From NCBI GenBank assembly GCA_037190805.1, contig JBBCJR010000021.1:48286-112285 (forward strand): a DNA stretch of 64,000 nucleotides. Direction: 5' to 3'. The position numbers were made by a program, and so were the translations under genes. Below, piece by piece: positions 1-8,596 of the stretch (the first letter of the stretch is position 1; each line of letters begins with the position of its first letter). The notes beneath the pieces were generated by a model. That model saw nothing but the letters and a program-made list of their open reading frames with translations, searched no databases and was not told where the DNA came from. The stretch comes from JBBCJR01 sp037190805 (GTDB lineage Bacteria > Pseudomonadota > Alphaproteobacteria > Sphingomonadales > Sphingomonadaceae).

Positions 1-30
1 GCTCGGCGTGCGATTGAACCGGGTGCCGTT

Positions 31-61
31 GCCCAGGCGCGCGATCGGGCTGCGCCTGGGC
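31..61. terminator. Inverted repeat at window edge, possible terminator of the CDP-glucose operon
   Basis: A perfect 10-bp inverted repeat (GCCCAGGCGC at 31-40, GCGCCTGGGC at 52-61) with an 11-nt loop lies about 30 bp past the stop of the minus-strand dehydratase gene. There is no T-tract, so intrinsic termination is only a possibility. The same bases lie inside an open plus-strand frame that enters from the left edge and ends at a TAA at 140-142. That frame could be the tail of a convergent gene, but too little of it is visible to name. Confidence 0.35.
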
Positions 62-90
62 AATATCCTGACCATGGCGACGAACGCCGT

Positions 91-1179
91 TCAGGCGGCG
101 GCGATAACGCGCCCTGCAGCGGAACTGGAAAGCGCGGCGTAACGGGTAATCTGGTCGAGTGTGACCGCGCGAGCGTCCGCGCCGTCGCCCACCGACTTGT
201 GCCAGGCGACGATCCAGTCGATCGCTTCGCCCAGGGTCAGTGCCGGTCGCCAGCCGAGCGCGGCCCGCGCGCGGGAGCTGTCGAGCCGCAACAAGCCCGC
301 TTCATGCGGACGCGGCGTGCTGTCGAGCACTGGCGCCGCCGCGCCATCCGCCCAGGCGGCGCGCATCCGCTCCACGATCCAGCGCACTGGCTGCGCGTCA
401 TCGTCCGAGGGGCCGAAATTCCACGCATCGGCAAAGCGCCGTTCGCCCACCAGCAATCGCTCGGCGATCCGAATATATCCACCCAGCGCTTCCAGCACAT
501 GCTGCCACGGGCGCACCGAGTCAGGCGAGCGGATCAGCGGCGGGGCATCGGCCTCGAACGCGCGGACGAGATCGGGGATCAGGCGATCGCCCGCCCAGTC
601 GCCGCCGCCGATGACATTGCCGGCGCGTACCGATGCGACGCTGGGACCGTCGACCTGGAAATAGGAATTGCGATAGGCGGCCACGACCAGTTCGGCGCAG
701 CCCTTGCTGCTGCTGTAGGGGTCGTGGCCGCCCATCGGATCGCTTTCGCGATAAGGCCATTCCCACTCGCGATTGGCGTAGCATTTGTCGCTGGTCACGC
801 AGATCACGCCGGCGACGCCGCCCGCTCGACGTACGGCCTCGAGAAGATGAACCGTTCCCATCACGTTCGCGGCATAGGTCTCGACCGGCTCGACATAGGA
901 CAGCCGCACCAACGGCTGGGCGGCAAGATGGAATATGATCTCGGGTCGCGCGCGATCCACCACCGCGCGCATCGCGGCGAGGTCGCGGATGTCGCCCTCG
1001 ACATGATCGATCAGCGCGTCGATCCGGGCGCTTTCAAACAGGCTTGGAGTGGTTGGTGGCGGCAGTGCGAAGCCGGTTACCCTCGCGCCCATTGCCTGGA
1101 GCCACAGGGTCAGCCAACTGCCCTTAAAACCCGTGTGTCCGGTGATGAGGACGCGGCGGCCATCCCAGGGCGCGCTCAC
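91..1179 (-). CDS. rfbG: CDP-glucose 4,6-dehydratase
   Basis: This enzyme converts CDP-D-glucose to CDP-4-keto-6-deoxyglucose, the entry step to CDP-linked dideoxy sugars and related O-antigen or capsule sugars. It is a short-chain dehydrogenase/reductase of the extended type. The NAD-binding motif GHTGFKG is at residues 14-20, TSDK at 129-132, and the catalytic YSSSK (Y155, K159) follows. The chosen GTG start at 1177-1179 overlaps the TGA stop of the cytidylyltransferase as GTGA, which implies translational coupling and gives 362 residues, normal for the family. A longer in-frame reading exists upstream but lies inside the neighbour gene and carries no conserved sequence. Genes for later steps of the CDP-sugar pathway are not visible in this window and may lie to the left. 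Confidence 0.93.
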   Translation of the reverse strand: MSAPWDGRRVLITGHTGFKGSWLTLWLQAMGARVTGFALPPPTTPSLFESARIDALIDHVEGDIRDLAAMRAVVDRARPEIIFHLAAQPLVRLSYVEPVETYAANVMGTVHLLEAVRRAGGVAGVICVTSDKCYANREWEWPYRESDPMGGHDPYSSSKGCAELVVAAYRNSYFQVDGPSVASVRAGNVIGGGDWAGDRLIPDLVRAFEADAPPLIRSPDSVRPWQHVLEALGGYIRIAERLLVGERRFADAWNFGPSDDDAQPVRWIVERMRAAWADGAAAPVLDSTPRPHEAGLLRLDSSRARAALGWRPALTLGEAIDWIVAWHKSVGDGADARAVTLDQITRYAALSSSAAGRVIAAA

Positions 1180-1949
1180 CAGCGCTTCCACGGGGCCTTG
1201 CCGGATTGCCACAGGCCGTCGAGATGAACCTTGTCGCGCAGCGTATCCATCGGATGCCAGAATCCGTCGTGGCGATAACCCATCAACTCGCCCCCGGTCG
1301 CGAGCTGTTCGAGCGGTCCGGCTTCCCATACCGTATCCGGCCCGTCGACCAGGTCGAGCACGCTGGGATGGGCGACGAAGAAGCCGCCGTTGATCTGCCC
1401 GCCATCGCCAGCCGGCTTTTCCCGGAAGGCAGCGATGCGCGTGCCGTCATATTCAAGCGAGCCGAAACGGCCGGGCGGGGTGACCGATGTGATGGTGGCG
1501 CGCTGCTTGTGGGCTTTGTGAAAGCGGACCAGATCGCCGATGTCGATATCGGCCACACCGTCGCCATAGGTGAAGCAGAACGGCTCGTCGGGATCGAGAT
1601 AGTCGCGGATCGCCGCCAGCCGGCCGCCGGTCATCGTGTTCGCGCCGGTTTCGACCAGTGTGATCCGCCACGGCTCGCTGCCCGCGCGATGCACCTCCAG
1701 CCCGTTGCCGCCGCGCAGGTCGATCGTCACGTCCGCCGTGTGCAGGAAGTAGTTCGCGAAATATTCCTTGATCAGATAGCCCTTGTATCCAAGGCAGATC
1801 ACGAAGTCGTTGAAGCCGGCGGACGAATAGATTTTCATGATGTGCCACAGGATCGGCATACCGCCGATCTCGACCATTGGCTTCGGCCGCACCGCGGTCT
1901 CCTCGCCGAGCCGGCTGCCCAGGCCGCCGGCCAAAATAACGGTCTGCAT
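1176..1949 (-). CDS. rfbF: Glucose-1-phosphate cytidylyltransferase
   Basis: The enzyme makes CDP-glucose from CTP and glucose-1-phosphate and feeds the dehydratase encoded directly downstream. The N-terminal nucleotide-binding signature begins AGGLGSRLGEE at about residue 7 and continues with RPKPM. The FTYGDGVADID stretch carries acidic metal-binding residues and NGGFFV follows. The length of 257 residues is typical. The ATG at 1947-1949 is preceded by GGAGG at a good distance; a longer in-frame extension upstream has no family similarity and is antisense to the next gene. The gene is co-oriented with rfbG and divergent from the glycosyltransferase at 2013, leaving only about 60 bp for both promoters. 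Confidence 0.94.
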   Translation of the reverse strand: MQTVILAGGLGSRLGEETAVRPKPMVEIGGMPILWHIMKIYSSAGFNDFVICLGYKGYLIKEYFANYFLHTADVTIDLRGGNGLEVHRAGSEPWRITLVETGANTMTGGRLAAIRDYLDPDEPFCFTYGDGVADIDIGDLVRFHKAHKQRATITSVTPPGRFGSLEYDGTRIAAFREKPAGDGGQINGGFFVAHPSVLDLVDGPDTVWEAGPLEQLATGGELMGYRHDGFWHPMDTLRDKVHLDGLWQSGKAPWKRW

Positions 1950-2012
1950 GGTTCCTCCGCAAAAATGCTCACTGCGATGACGGAAACAGGCCGGCGTCTC
2001 CGTAATGGGGAT

Positions 2013-3704
2013 ATGAGCATCGATGTCGAACGGCCGCGGCTGTGGCTTTGCCTGGTCCTGCTGGCCGCGACGGCGCTGCGGATGTGGCACATCGGCTTCG
2101 GCCTGCCGTCGCTCAACGATCCGGACGAGCCGCTGTTCGTGATGAAGGCGCTCGATCTGCTGCGCGAGGGGGCGATCAACCCCGGATGGTTCGGACATCC
2201 CGCGACGACACTGTTTTACGCGCTGGCGGTGTTGTTCGCGTTGATCGCGGCGCTTGGCATGGCGCTGGGCGCGTGGGCATCGCCGGCGGCGTTCGCAGCG
2301 GCGGTATTCGCCGATCCGGGTATGATCGTGTTGCCGGGGCGGGTGATGATCGCCTTGGTGGGGATCGCTTCGGTCGCCTTGGTCTATTGTATCGGTCGCC
2401 GAGTGGCGGGTGCGCGCGCCGGGCTGGTCGCTGCGGCGCTGCTCGCGGTCAGCCCGCTGCATGTCGAGCTGTCGCAGACCATCCGTACCGACGTTCCCGC
2501 GACCGCGCTGATGCTGCTCAGCAGCTTCTATGCGGTGCGTGTCGCGCAGGGTGGCCGCCTGCGCGATATCCTGTTGGCAGGGATGGCGGCGGGGGTGGCA
2601 TGTGCCACCAAGTGGCCGGCGGCGCTGGTGCTTGCCTCCGTCGAAGCTGCGGTTCTGATGCGGGTCGTCGACGGACGGCAGCGTATCGCCCATCTAATTG
2701 TCGCCCCGATCGTTGCCGTGATCACCTTGCTGCTCGTCTCGCCTTTCCTGATCCTCGACTATGCGACGGTCGTGCACGACCTCGGCGGCGAGGCGCGCGG
2801 GTTTCATCTGGGCGCGACGGGGGCGGGATGGGCGAGCAATTTCGTGTGGTATCTCGTCAACCCGATCAGCACCGCCCTGGGTGTGGCCGGACTGGTCTTG
2901 GCGGCGGCGGGTTTGACCGTCTCGTTCAGGCGGGATCGGACCATGGCGCTGGCCCTGTTCGCTGCGCCCGTGATCTTCCTGATCGCGATCAGCGGCCAGG
3001 CTTTGATCTGGGAGCGCTGGGCCGTGCCGCTGCTGCCCTATGCGGCGCTCGCAGCGGCCCTGGGCCTGGACTGGGTGGTCAAGCGGTTCGCCGGATCGCG
3101 ACAGAATCTCATGGGAACGATCATCGCTTTGCTGGTCTGCGCCCCGATCCTCGTTTCCTGTGTCATGCGCACGCAGGAGCGCAGCATCGATACGCGTCAG
3201 GCGGCGAGCGTCTGGCTGCGCGACCATGTCGACCCCGGCGCTTCCGTGCTGATCGAGCATGCAGGCTTCGATCTGCTCGAACGGCCGGGCCGGGTGCTGT
3301 TTCCGCTCGGCGCGCAAGGGTGCATCGACGTGCGCGCCGCATTGTCGGGGCGGCCGACCTTCGAAGCGACCGGTGAGGCGCGTGGGGAGCGGCCGATCAT
3401 CGACATCGGCAATGTCGATCCGGGCCGTCTGGCGACCTGCCGCGCCGACTATGCGATCCTGTCCCACTACAGCCGCTATGCGGCGGAACAGGCCCGGTTT
3501 CCGCTTCCGACATGCCTCTATCGTGCTTTGCTGCGCAATGGACAGATCGTGGCGAGCTTCGCGCCGGAGACGGGGCGTCGCGGCGGTCCTGACGTGCAGG
3601 TCGTCCGTCTCGCTCCTCAGGACTTCGACGCGCCGGCGAGCTGTATCGTCGAAGGGCGAAACGCGACACGCGCCCACGAGTTGAAGGCAAGATCCCAGGA
3701 TTAG
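2013..3704 (+). CDS. PMT/ArnT-type membrane glycosyltransferase (GT39/GT83-like)
   Basis: This is a polytopic inner-membrane protein of about 563 residues. The first membrane segment is followed by an acidic first-loop motif NDPDEP at residues 35-40, the position where PMT and ArnT family enzymes hold catalytic acids. About ten more hydrophobic segments follow, then a C-terminal soluble part from about residue 390. Such enzymes transfer a sugar from a polyprenyl-phosphate donor to protein, lipid A or polysaccharide on the periplasmic side; donor and acceptor cannot be read from sequence. The ATG at 2013 has GGGG a few bases upstream; ATGs at 1965 and 1977 are possible but lack a ribosome site. 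The divergent neighbours make CDP-sugars, so a role in cell-surface glycan assembly is likely. Confidence 0.8.
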   Translation: MSIDVERPRLWLCLVLLAATALRMWHIGFGLPSLNDPDEPLFVMKALDLLREGAINPGWFGHPATTLFYALAVLFALIAALGMALGAWASPAAFAAAVFADPGMIVLPGRVMIALVGIASVALVYCIGRRVAGARAGLVAAALLAVSPLHVELSQTIRTDVPATALMLLSSFYAVRVAQGGRLRDILLAGMAAGVACATKWPAALVLASVEAAVLMRVVDGRQRIAHLIVAPIVAVITLLLVSPFLILDYATVVHDLGGEARGFHLGATGAGWASNFVWYLVNPISTALGVAGLVLAAAGLTVSFRRDRTMALALFAAPVIFLIAISGQALIWERWAVPLLPYAALAAALGLDWVVKRFAGSRQNLMGTIIALLVCAPILVSCVMRTQERSIDTRQAASVWLRDHVDPGASVLIEHAGFDLLERPGRVLFPLGAQGCIDVRAALSGRPTFEATGEARGERPIIDIGNVDPGRLATCRADYAILSHYSRYAAEQARFPLPTCLYRALLRNGQIVASFAPETGRRGGPDVQVVRLAPQDFDAPASCIVEGRNATRAHELKARSQD

Positions 3705-3728
3705 GCGCCTGCCGAAAGCAGATCAGTC

Positions 3729-4115
3729 TTATCGAGGATGTATCCGGGCAAGCGCTATACCTGCGAGATTCTGGGACCGCTTGACGTGCCGGATACGGAG
3801 CGGGGAGGGGCCGCTGCTCAGTTTTCTCAATGTCGACAGGTACCGGGCGGACGTGCCTTTGCACTTCGCCTCGCTGTTCGCCTGCCTGACGACCGCGAGC
3901 GAGTCACCGAGGAAGATCGGGTCGGTCAGTTCCAGCACTTGCGCGACTTCGATCGCGTGGATCAGCGCCAGCCACTCGGCATCCATGCTTGTTCCCGAAC
4001 CGAGGTTGCGCCGAAGATGGACTTGTCCCTTCACGACCACGGCGGTTTCCATTCCGGTCGGGCTGGGTCGACACCCGCCATCGAAATAGACTTTCAATCG
4101 GGACTGCACTGCCAT
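3729..4115 (-). CDS. RNase H-like domain protein with an altered active site
   Basis: A 128-residue protein with the RNase HI fold signature. The YFDGG strand has D12, MDAEWLAL has E47 and LGDS has D71, matching the first three catalytic acids of RNase HI. The last conserved block, normally H...N.AD.LA, reads H110...NLAGIALA, so the fourth acid is replaced by glycine (G119). It is also short compared with true RNase HI, which suggests a ribonuclease-H-like protein of uncertain activity, such as the small proteins often called ribonuclease HI family. It overlaps the 3' end of the pseudouridine synthase gene by 22 bp in another frame, which suggests it is the third gene of that transcription unit. 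Confidence 0.75.
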   Translation of the reverse strand: MAVQSRLKVYFDGGCRPSPTGMETAVVVKGQVHLRRNLGSGTSMDAEWLALIHAIEVAQVLELTDPIFLGDSLAVVRQANSEAKCKGTSARYLSTLRKLSSGPSPLRIRHVKRSQNLAGIALARIHPR

Positions 4116-4642
4116 GTCCCCGGCGATAGGCCATCGATCGTCCAGGCGCCAATGCTGATGCGGACCAGCCGCAGCGTCGGATGGCCGACCGCAGCCGTCA
4201 TGCGGCGGACCTGCCGGTTGCGGCCTTCGCGGATCGTCAGCCTGATCCAGCAGTCCGGCACGCTCTTGCGGACGCGGATCGGCGGGTCACGTGGCCATAG
4301 CTGCGGGTCGTCGATCCGTTCGACTTCGGCGGGCTGCGTGGGTCCATCCTTCAGGCGGACGCCATTTCGCAAAGCGTTCAGCGCCGTCTCGCCGAACTCG
4401 CCCTCGACTTGCGCCAGATAGGTCTTGGGCAGCTTGAACCTCGGGTCCGCGATCCGCGCCTGCTGCCGGCCATCGTCCGTCAGCAGCAACAGCCCCTCGC
4501 TGTCGAGATCGAGCCGTCCCGCCGGATAGACGCCCGGCACATCGATGAAGTCCGACAGGGTCCGCCGCGTCGATCCTGCCGTGCCTCTGTCGGTGAACTG
4601 GCAGAGCACGTCATAGGGCTTGTTGAACAGGATGAGCGTCAC
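4094..4642 (-). CDS. rluE: 23S rRNA pseudouridine synthase, RluE/RsuA family
   Basis: This enzyme isomerises a uridine in 23S rRNA to pseudouridine. The catalytic motif GRLD carries D45, followed by SEGLLLLTDDG, and the C-terminal RNA-binding motif EGRNRQVRRM is intact. There is no N-terminal S4 domain and the protein begins directly with LILFNKPYDVL, which is typical of RluE (182 residues). Its ATG overlaps the stop of the upstream FAD protein by 4 bp (ATGA), so the two are likely translated together. RluE of E. coli modifies U2457; the same target is assumed here by family only. Confidence 0.88.
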   Translation of the reverse strand: MTLILFNKPYDVLCQFTDRGTAGSTRRTLSDFIDVPGVYPAGRLDLDSEGLLLLTDDGRQQARIADPRFKLPKTYLAQVEGEFGETALNALRNGVRLKDGPTQPAEVERIDDPQLWPRDPPIRVRKSVPDCWIRLTIREGRNRQVRRMTAAVGHPTLRLVRISIGAWTIDGLSPGTWQCSPD

Positions 4643-6252
4643 GCGGTCATGCTCAGCGCGACCGCTTCGGCGACCTTGATGCCGTCGACGGCCGCCGACA
4701 GGATGCCGCCGGCATAGCCGGCGCCTTCGCCCGCAGGAAACAGTCCCTTGGTATTGAGGCTTTGAAAGTCTTCGGCGCGCGTAAAACGGACCGGCGACGA
4801 GGTGCGCGTCTCGATACCCGTCATCACGACATCGGGATGGTCATAGCCCGCGATCTGACGCCCGAAGACCGGGATCGCTTCCCGCATCGCTTCGACCACG
4901 AAGTCGGGAAGGCATCGCGCAAGGTCGGTCGGTGTCACGCCGGGCCGATAGGATGGGATGACGCTGCCCAACGCCGCCGACGGACGGCCAGCCATGAAAT
5001 CGCCGACGCGCTGTGCGGGCGCTCGGTAGTTCGAGCCGCCCGCGACGAAGGCGAGCGATTCCCAATGCCGTTGAAAGGCGATTCCGGCCAGCGGATCGCC
5101 GGGATAGTCGCGCGCGGGATCGATCGCGACGACGAAACCCGCGTTCGCGTTACGCTCGTTGCGCGAATATTGGCTCATGCCGTTGGTCGCGACACGGCCT
5201 TCCTCGGACGTCGCGGCGACCACGGTGCCGCCGGGGCACATGCAGAAGCTATAGACCGTGCGACCGTTCCGGCAGTGGTGAGAGATATGATATTCGGCCG
5301 CGCCAAGAATGGGGTTGCCGGCATCGGCGCCGAACCGCGAACGGTCGATCCAGCTTTGCGGATGCTCGATCCGTACGCCGATCGAGAACGGCTTCGCCTC
5401 GGCATGGACGCCGGCCAGGCGCAGCATCTCGAACGTGTCGCGGGCGCTGTGTCCGATCGCCAGCACGACATGATCGGCCTCGAGATAGTCGCCATTGTGA
5501 AGATGCAGCCCGCGGATGCGGCGCTCTCCCGACGCATCGGTCGTGATATCCAGCCCGTCGACGCGCTGCTGGAACCGATATTCGCCGCCCAGGCCCTCGA
5601 TCGTCTCACGCAGGCTTTCGACCATCGTCACGAGCCGGAACGTGCCGATATGCGGGTGCGCCTCGGTCAGGATTTCGGGCGGGGCGCCGGCTTTCACGAA
5701 CTCGGTTAGCACCTTGCGGTCAAGATGACGGGCATCCTTGATCCGGCTGTAGAGCTTGCCGTCCGAAAACGTGCCGGCGCCGCCTTCGCCGAACTGGACG
5801 TTGGATTCCGGATTCAGCACACTGCGCCGCCACAGCCCCCAGGTGTCCTTGGTGCGCTCGCGAACCACCTTGCCGCGATCGAGTATGATCGGACGATATC
5901 CCATCTGCGCGAGGATCAGACCTGCAAACAGGCCGCAAGGCCCGGCGCCGATGACGATCGGGCGTTTCGCCCCTGCGCGCGCCTGGGTGACGAACTTGTA
6001 GCTGGTGTTGGGGGTTGGCCTTACGCAGCGGTCCTTGCGAAACCGCGCGAGCACCGAGGCTTCGTTCCTGACGTTGACGTCTATCGAATAGACGAGCTGG
6101 ATGTCGCTATTATCGCGGGCATCGTTCCCGCGCCGTACGATCACGTAGCGGACAAGGTCACGTTGCGTGATGCGCAGCCGCTTGCAGATCGCAGCGGGAA
6201 GGTCCTCCGGTGCATGATGGAGCGGCAGCGTGAGGTCGGTCAGGCGAAGCAT
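4639..6252 (-). CDS. FAD-dependent oxidoreductase of the COG2509 family
   Basis: A 537-residue cytoplasmic flavoprotein. An N-terminal region of about 95 residues with no cofactor motif is followed by a dinucleotide-binding motif GAGPCG at residues 102-107. Conserved blocks such as QFGEGGAGTFSDGKL and, near the C-terminus, LFPAGEGAGYAGGILSAAVDG bind the flavin. Members are annotated as NAD(FAD)-utilising dehydrogenases; the substrate is not known. It is the first gene of a minus-strand group with rluE and the RNase H-like gene, each overlapping the next by a few bases. Confidence 0.86.
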   Translation of the reverse strand: MLRLTDLTLPLHHAPEDLPAAICKRLRITQRDLVRYVIVRRGNDARDNSDIQLVYSIDVNVRNEASVLARFRKDRCVRPTPNTSYKFVTQARAGAKRPIVIGAGPCGLFAGLILAQMGYRPIILDRGKVVRERTKDTWGLWRRSVLNPESNVQFGEGGAGTFSDGKLYSRIKDARHLDRKVLTEFVKAGAPPEILTEAHPHIGTFRLVTMVESLRETIEGLGGEYRFQQRVDGLDITTDASGERRIRGLHLHNGDYLEADHVVLAIGHSARDTFEMLRLAGVHAEAKPFSIGVRIEHPQSWIDRSRFGADAGNPILGAAEYHISHHCRNGRTVYSFCMCPGGTVVAATSEEGRVATNGMSQYSRNERNANAGFVVAIDPARDYPGDPLAGIAFQRHWESLAFVAGGSNYRAPAQRVGDFMAGRPSAALGSVIPSYRPGVTPTDLARCLPDFVVEAMREAIPVFGRQIAGYDHPDVVMTGIETRTSSPVRFTRAEDFQSLNTKGLFPAGEGAGYAGGILSAAVDGIKVAEAVALSMTA

Positions 6253-6344
6253 CGGATCGCCCTCTACTCTCCGGGCGATGAACCGCCAACCGTCGGCTAA
6301 AACAGACAGCGGCCTCGGACTGTTTGAGTGGCCCCGAATGCGAC

Positions 6345-6380
6345 ATCAGGCCGGGAGCGGATTGTCCGTCCCGGCCTGAT
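6345..6380. terminator. Perfect 12-bp stem downstream of the OmpA-like gene
   Basis: ATCAGGCCGGGA at 6345-6356 pairs perfectly with TCCCGGCCTGAT at 6369-6380 across a 12-nt loop. It sits between the stop of the OmpA-like gene (6431) and the start of the FAD protein gene (6252), both on the minus strand. No U-tract follows on either strand. It is a likely transcription end or processing hairpin that separates the two units. Confidence 0.55.
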
Positions 6381-6430
6381 TGCGGAGCTCTCCCGGAGCG
6401 ATCGCGGGACCATGAGGCCCCGCGCGCATT

Positions 6431-7315
6431 TCACATCTCGTCGACGCTCTTGCTGACGAGGATATTCACCGCGACGCGGCGGTTTTGGGCCTTGCCTTCG
6501 TCGGTATCATTGCTCGCCAACGGGTCGGCTTCGGCCATTCCGGTTGGCGTCAGCATGCGATAGGGCTTCCAGCCGCAGGCCTGCTGAAGGTGGTTGATGA
6601 CGCGACTGGCCCGCTTTTCGCTGAGCTGCTGGTTGATTTCGCTGCTTCCGGTCGAGTCGGTATAACCGACCACAAGTATCAGGGCGTTTTCGGTCCCCTC
6701 GGCTGAAATCGCGGTCGAGCAGAGACTGGCTTTGTCCTGAGCGGACAGCTCCGCCTTGCCCGTATCGAAGTGCACGTTCGTCGTGCTCTTGATGTTATAT
6801 TTGTCGATATCGCCCATACGACCGCGCAGGGCTTCCGTTGCCGCGGCCTGCTCCTCAAAGCGCTGCTCAGTCGCGTTGCGGATCATCGTTGCCGTCTTGA
6901 GGTCGCCGTTCCGGACACTGATCTGGCTTGCCACCAGGCCGCCATTCGACAGCCCATCGCTCGGCTGCAATGTCTTGATGGTAACCGGCAGCCCGTTGAG
7001 CAGCGAGTCTGCGGCAAGCTTGCTCCGACTGCTGAACAGGCCGCCTCCGGCCTTGATCTGCGTGGCATCATCGATGGCAATGATCATGCTCGCGCCATCG
7101 GCGGTCGTGACTTTCATCTTGTCACCGGTGCGCGCGGAGATGACGCCTTTGATCTTGGGCCCGGCGGTCATCGCGGGCGCCTCCGGGAGGATGCCATTGA
7201 CGATGATACTGGAATCGGCCTGGTCCTGCTGCTGTGCGGACAAGCTGGCGGGCACGGACATGGCCAGAGCAGCAAGCAGCAAGCGAACTCTCGGCCTTTT
7301 GGAAATGACACGCAT
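6431..7315 (-). CDS. OmpA-family outer-membrane/peptidoglycan-binding protein
   Basis: A signal peptide (residues 1 to about 27, ending ASLSAQQQ) is followed by a domain with a small beta-barrel-like pattern around residues 45-130. A helical stretch (about 135-170) comes next, and then a C-terminal OmpA domain. This last part begins at NVHFDTGKAELSAQDKASL and includes VVGYTDSTGSSEINQQLSEKRA, the region that binds diaminopimelate in peptidoglycan. The N-terminal part is not a classic eight-stranded OmpA barrel, so the protein is better seen as a periplasmic or lipid-anchored OmpA-like factor for envelope integrity. It stands alone, with a hairpin downstream and the remains of an IS upstream. 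Confidence 0.85.
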   Translation of the reverse strand: MRVISKRPRVRLLLAALAMSVPASLSAQQQDQADSSIIVNGILPEAPAMTAGPKIKGVISARTGDKMKVTTADGASMIIAIDDATQIKAGGGLFSSRSKLAADSLLNGLPVTIKTLQPSDGLSNGGLVASQISVRNGDLKTATMIRNATEQRFEEQAAATEALRGRMGDIDKYNIKSTTNVHFDTGKAELSAQDKASLCSTAISAEGTENALILVVGYTDSTGSSEINQQLSEKRASRVINHLQQACGWKPYRMLTPTGMAEADPLASNDTDEGKAQNRRVAVNILVSKSVDEM

Positions 7316-7442
7316 TGAGCGACTCCTTTTTCCTGCCTCAGTCGATCCTGGGTGTTCAGATCAACCTGTCTGACACATGAACGCCTCCGGCGAGGCCATT
7401 GGTTGAGAAGCCAATTCGAGCGCATCGTGCGGCGAACCGATG

Positions 7443-7604
7443 TCAGTCGCGTACCGACGGACTGCTTTCCGACAGGCTAGTGGCCGGATCACGTGTCTGC
7501 GAGGAGCCGTAGTTCCGCTGATGGGGAATCACACTTGTGATCGAGCACCATCCCTGCCGCTTGCTTCGGGCTTCGGGCGCGAACTTGTGCGTCGTCTTGC
7601 CCAT
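7443..7604 (-). pseudogene. Remnant of IS3-family orfA
   Basis: The minus strand begins GKTTHKFAPEAR, matching the start of the orfA encoded by the IS3 copy at 51030-52010 (SKTTNKFAPEVR). The match continues in a second frame (MVLDHKCDSPSAELR) before a stop. At least one frameshift and loss of the rest make it non-functional. The space 7316-7760 otherwise shows no gene. Confidence 0.6.
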
Positions 7605-7760
7605 ATCCGCTGGTGCAGGCCATTCCATCGCGCATCAATCAAGTTCATCGATTTGCTGGGTCACGGGCAATGTGTATATTGATAGGATCGCGTGAGTATC
7701 CGCCGTAGGCATCCGCGACTGAGAGACATAGCGCTCCCGCTTACATTCGGGAGAGTTGTC

Positions 7761-7934
7761 ATGGACATCAACGAACTTTTTGACCGTCAGCAAGCCTCTT
7801 TGATACGAGCCAACGCTGCGGCCTGCCCAGCGGCGCGGCTGTCGCATCTTGGCCTCGCGCGAGGTTATGCGCAGCGGATCGAGAGCATGCGGGCGAAGGA
7901 AAATATCTCCGGCAGCTCACTCGGGCTTTTTTAG
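7761..7934 (+). CDS. Small conserved-type protein (57 aa)
   Basis: A 57-residue polypeptide beginning MDINELFDRQQASLIRANAA, with helices and the phrase HLGLARGYAQRIESMR. GGGAGAG lies about 5 nt before the ATG at 7761. Proteins of this size and pattern (M-D-x-N-x-L-x-x-R-Q-Q at the start, then a helical LA.GY..R motif) recur in sphingomonads as hypothetical proteins; this is from memory and has not been searched. The stop overlaps the start of the next gene by one base (TAGTG), so they are probably one operon. The function is unknown. Confidence 0.6.
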   Translation: MDINELFDRQQASLIRANAAACPAARLSHLGLARGYAQRIESMRAKENISGSSLGLF

Positions 7935-8221
7935 TGGCGAAGGCAGGCTTGCCGCCGGCAGAGGCTCCGAAAGTCGCTCCAAGTCGTCCAGGCATCATGC
8001 GTCGGCCATCCAACCACATCCGTTTGGCGCCCGACATGGCGGCGCGACAGGGAGAGATCACCCGACTCGCGCTGGAGCGCCTGGGGCGCGACGCCGCGAT
8101 GGCCTTCCTTAATCAGGCGAACGCTGCACTGGGTGGTCGGCCCCTTGAAATCGCGACAGAAAGTCCGGCCGGATTTTCGAGAATTAAAGCTGCGATTGAA
8201 TCATATGGATCAGTAAAATGA
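7934..8221 (+). CDS. Small protein with MbcA/ParS/Xre-type C-terminal domain
   Basis: A 95-residue protein starting at a GTG (7934) that shares one base with the preceding stop. The last 40 residues, FLNQANAALGGRPLEIATES followed by PAGFSRIKAAIESYG, resemble the C-terminal helices of MbcA/ParS/Xre antitoxins (DUF2384). There the phrase N..LGGRxPLE...(T/S)..G shields the RES toxin. The usual N-terminal DNA-binding helices are not clear, and no RES-domain toxin gene lies next to it. It may be an orphan regulator derived from an antitoxin, or an incomplete module. The domain call is moderate and the role is an inference. Confidence 0.55.
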   Translation: MAKAGLPPAEAPKVAPSRPGIMRRPSNHIRLAPDMAARQGEITRLALERLGRDAAMAFLNQANAALGGRPLEIATESPAGFSRIKAAIESYGSVK

Positions 8222-8385
8222 GCAAAGTTGACTTTTTGTGCAATTGACTCTAGGCGGGGAATGCTAACGTCGCCTGCGACGGAATTTTGATGCCCTGAGC
8301 GGCTGATTTTCCTTTTTCGTCTCGCGCTATCAGCTCCACTGGCACTGTCGTCAGTGGATGGTCCGTTTTCGTCAAAGGAAACCCA

Positions 8386-8592
8386 ATGCCAATCGGAACC
8401 GTCAAATTTTTCAATGTCGACAAGGGTTATGGCTTCATCGCGCCAGAGGACGGCGGCCAAGACAGCTTCGTCCATATCAGCGCGGTACAGCAGGCCGGAA
8501 TGAGCACGCTGCAGAAAGACCAGCGGCTGAGCTACGAGGTCGAAACCGACCGCCGTGGCAAGGAATCCGCTGTCAATCTTCAGGCGGTCTGA
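8386..8592 (+). CDS. cspA: Cold-shock protein, CspA family
   Basis: A 68-residue single cold-shock (OB-fold) domain. Both RNA-binding motifs are present: GYGFIAPED (RNP1) and DSFVHISAV (RNP2). The protein binds single-stranded RNA/DNA and acts as an RNA chaperone. AGGAAA precedes the ATG. A leader of more than 150 bp without a gene (8222-8385) precedes it, as is common for cold-inducible csp mRNAs that refold with temperature. An IF-1 gene starts four bases after the stop. A decayed copy of a related gene is at 10372-10560. Confidence 0.93.
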   Translation: MPIGTVKFFNVDKGYGFIAPEDGGQDSFVHISAVQQAGMSTLQKDQRLSYEVETDRRGKESAVNLQAV

Positions 8593-8596
8593 CGCT

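Noticed and set aside
2..142. Plus-strand open frame entering from the left edge and ending in TAA
   Set aside because: Only 46 codons are visible, no family is recognised, and 52 bp overlap the well-supported rfbG. It is mentioned with the hairpin but not called a gene.
2042..3376. 444-codon plus-strand frame inside the glycosyltransferase
   Set aside because: Shifted frame of the membrane protein; Arg/Gly/Ala-rich, no hydrophobic pattern.
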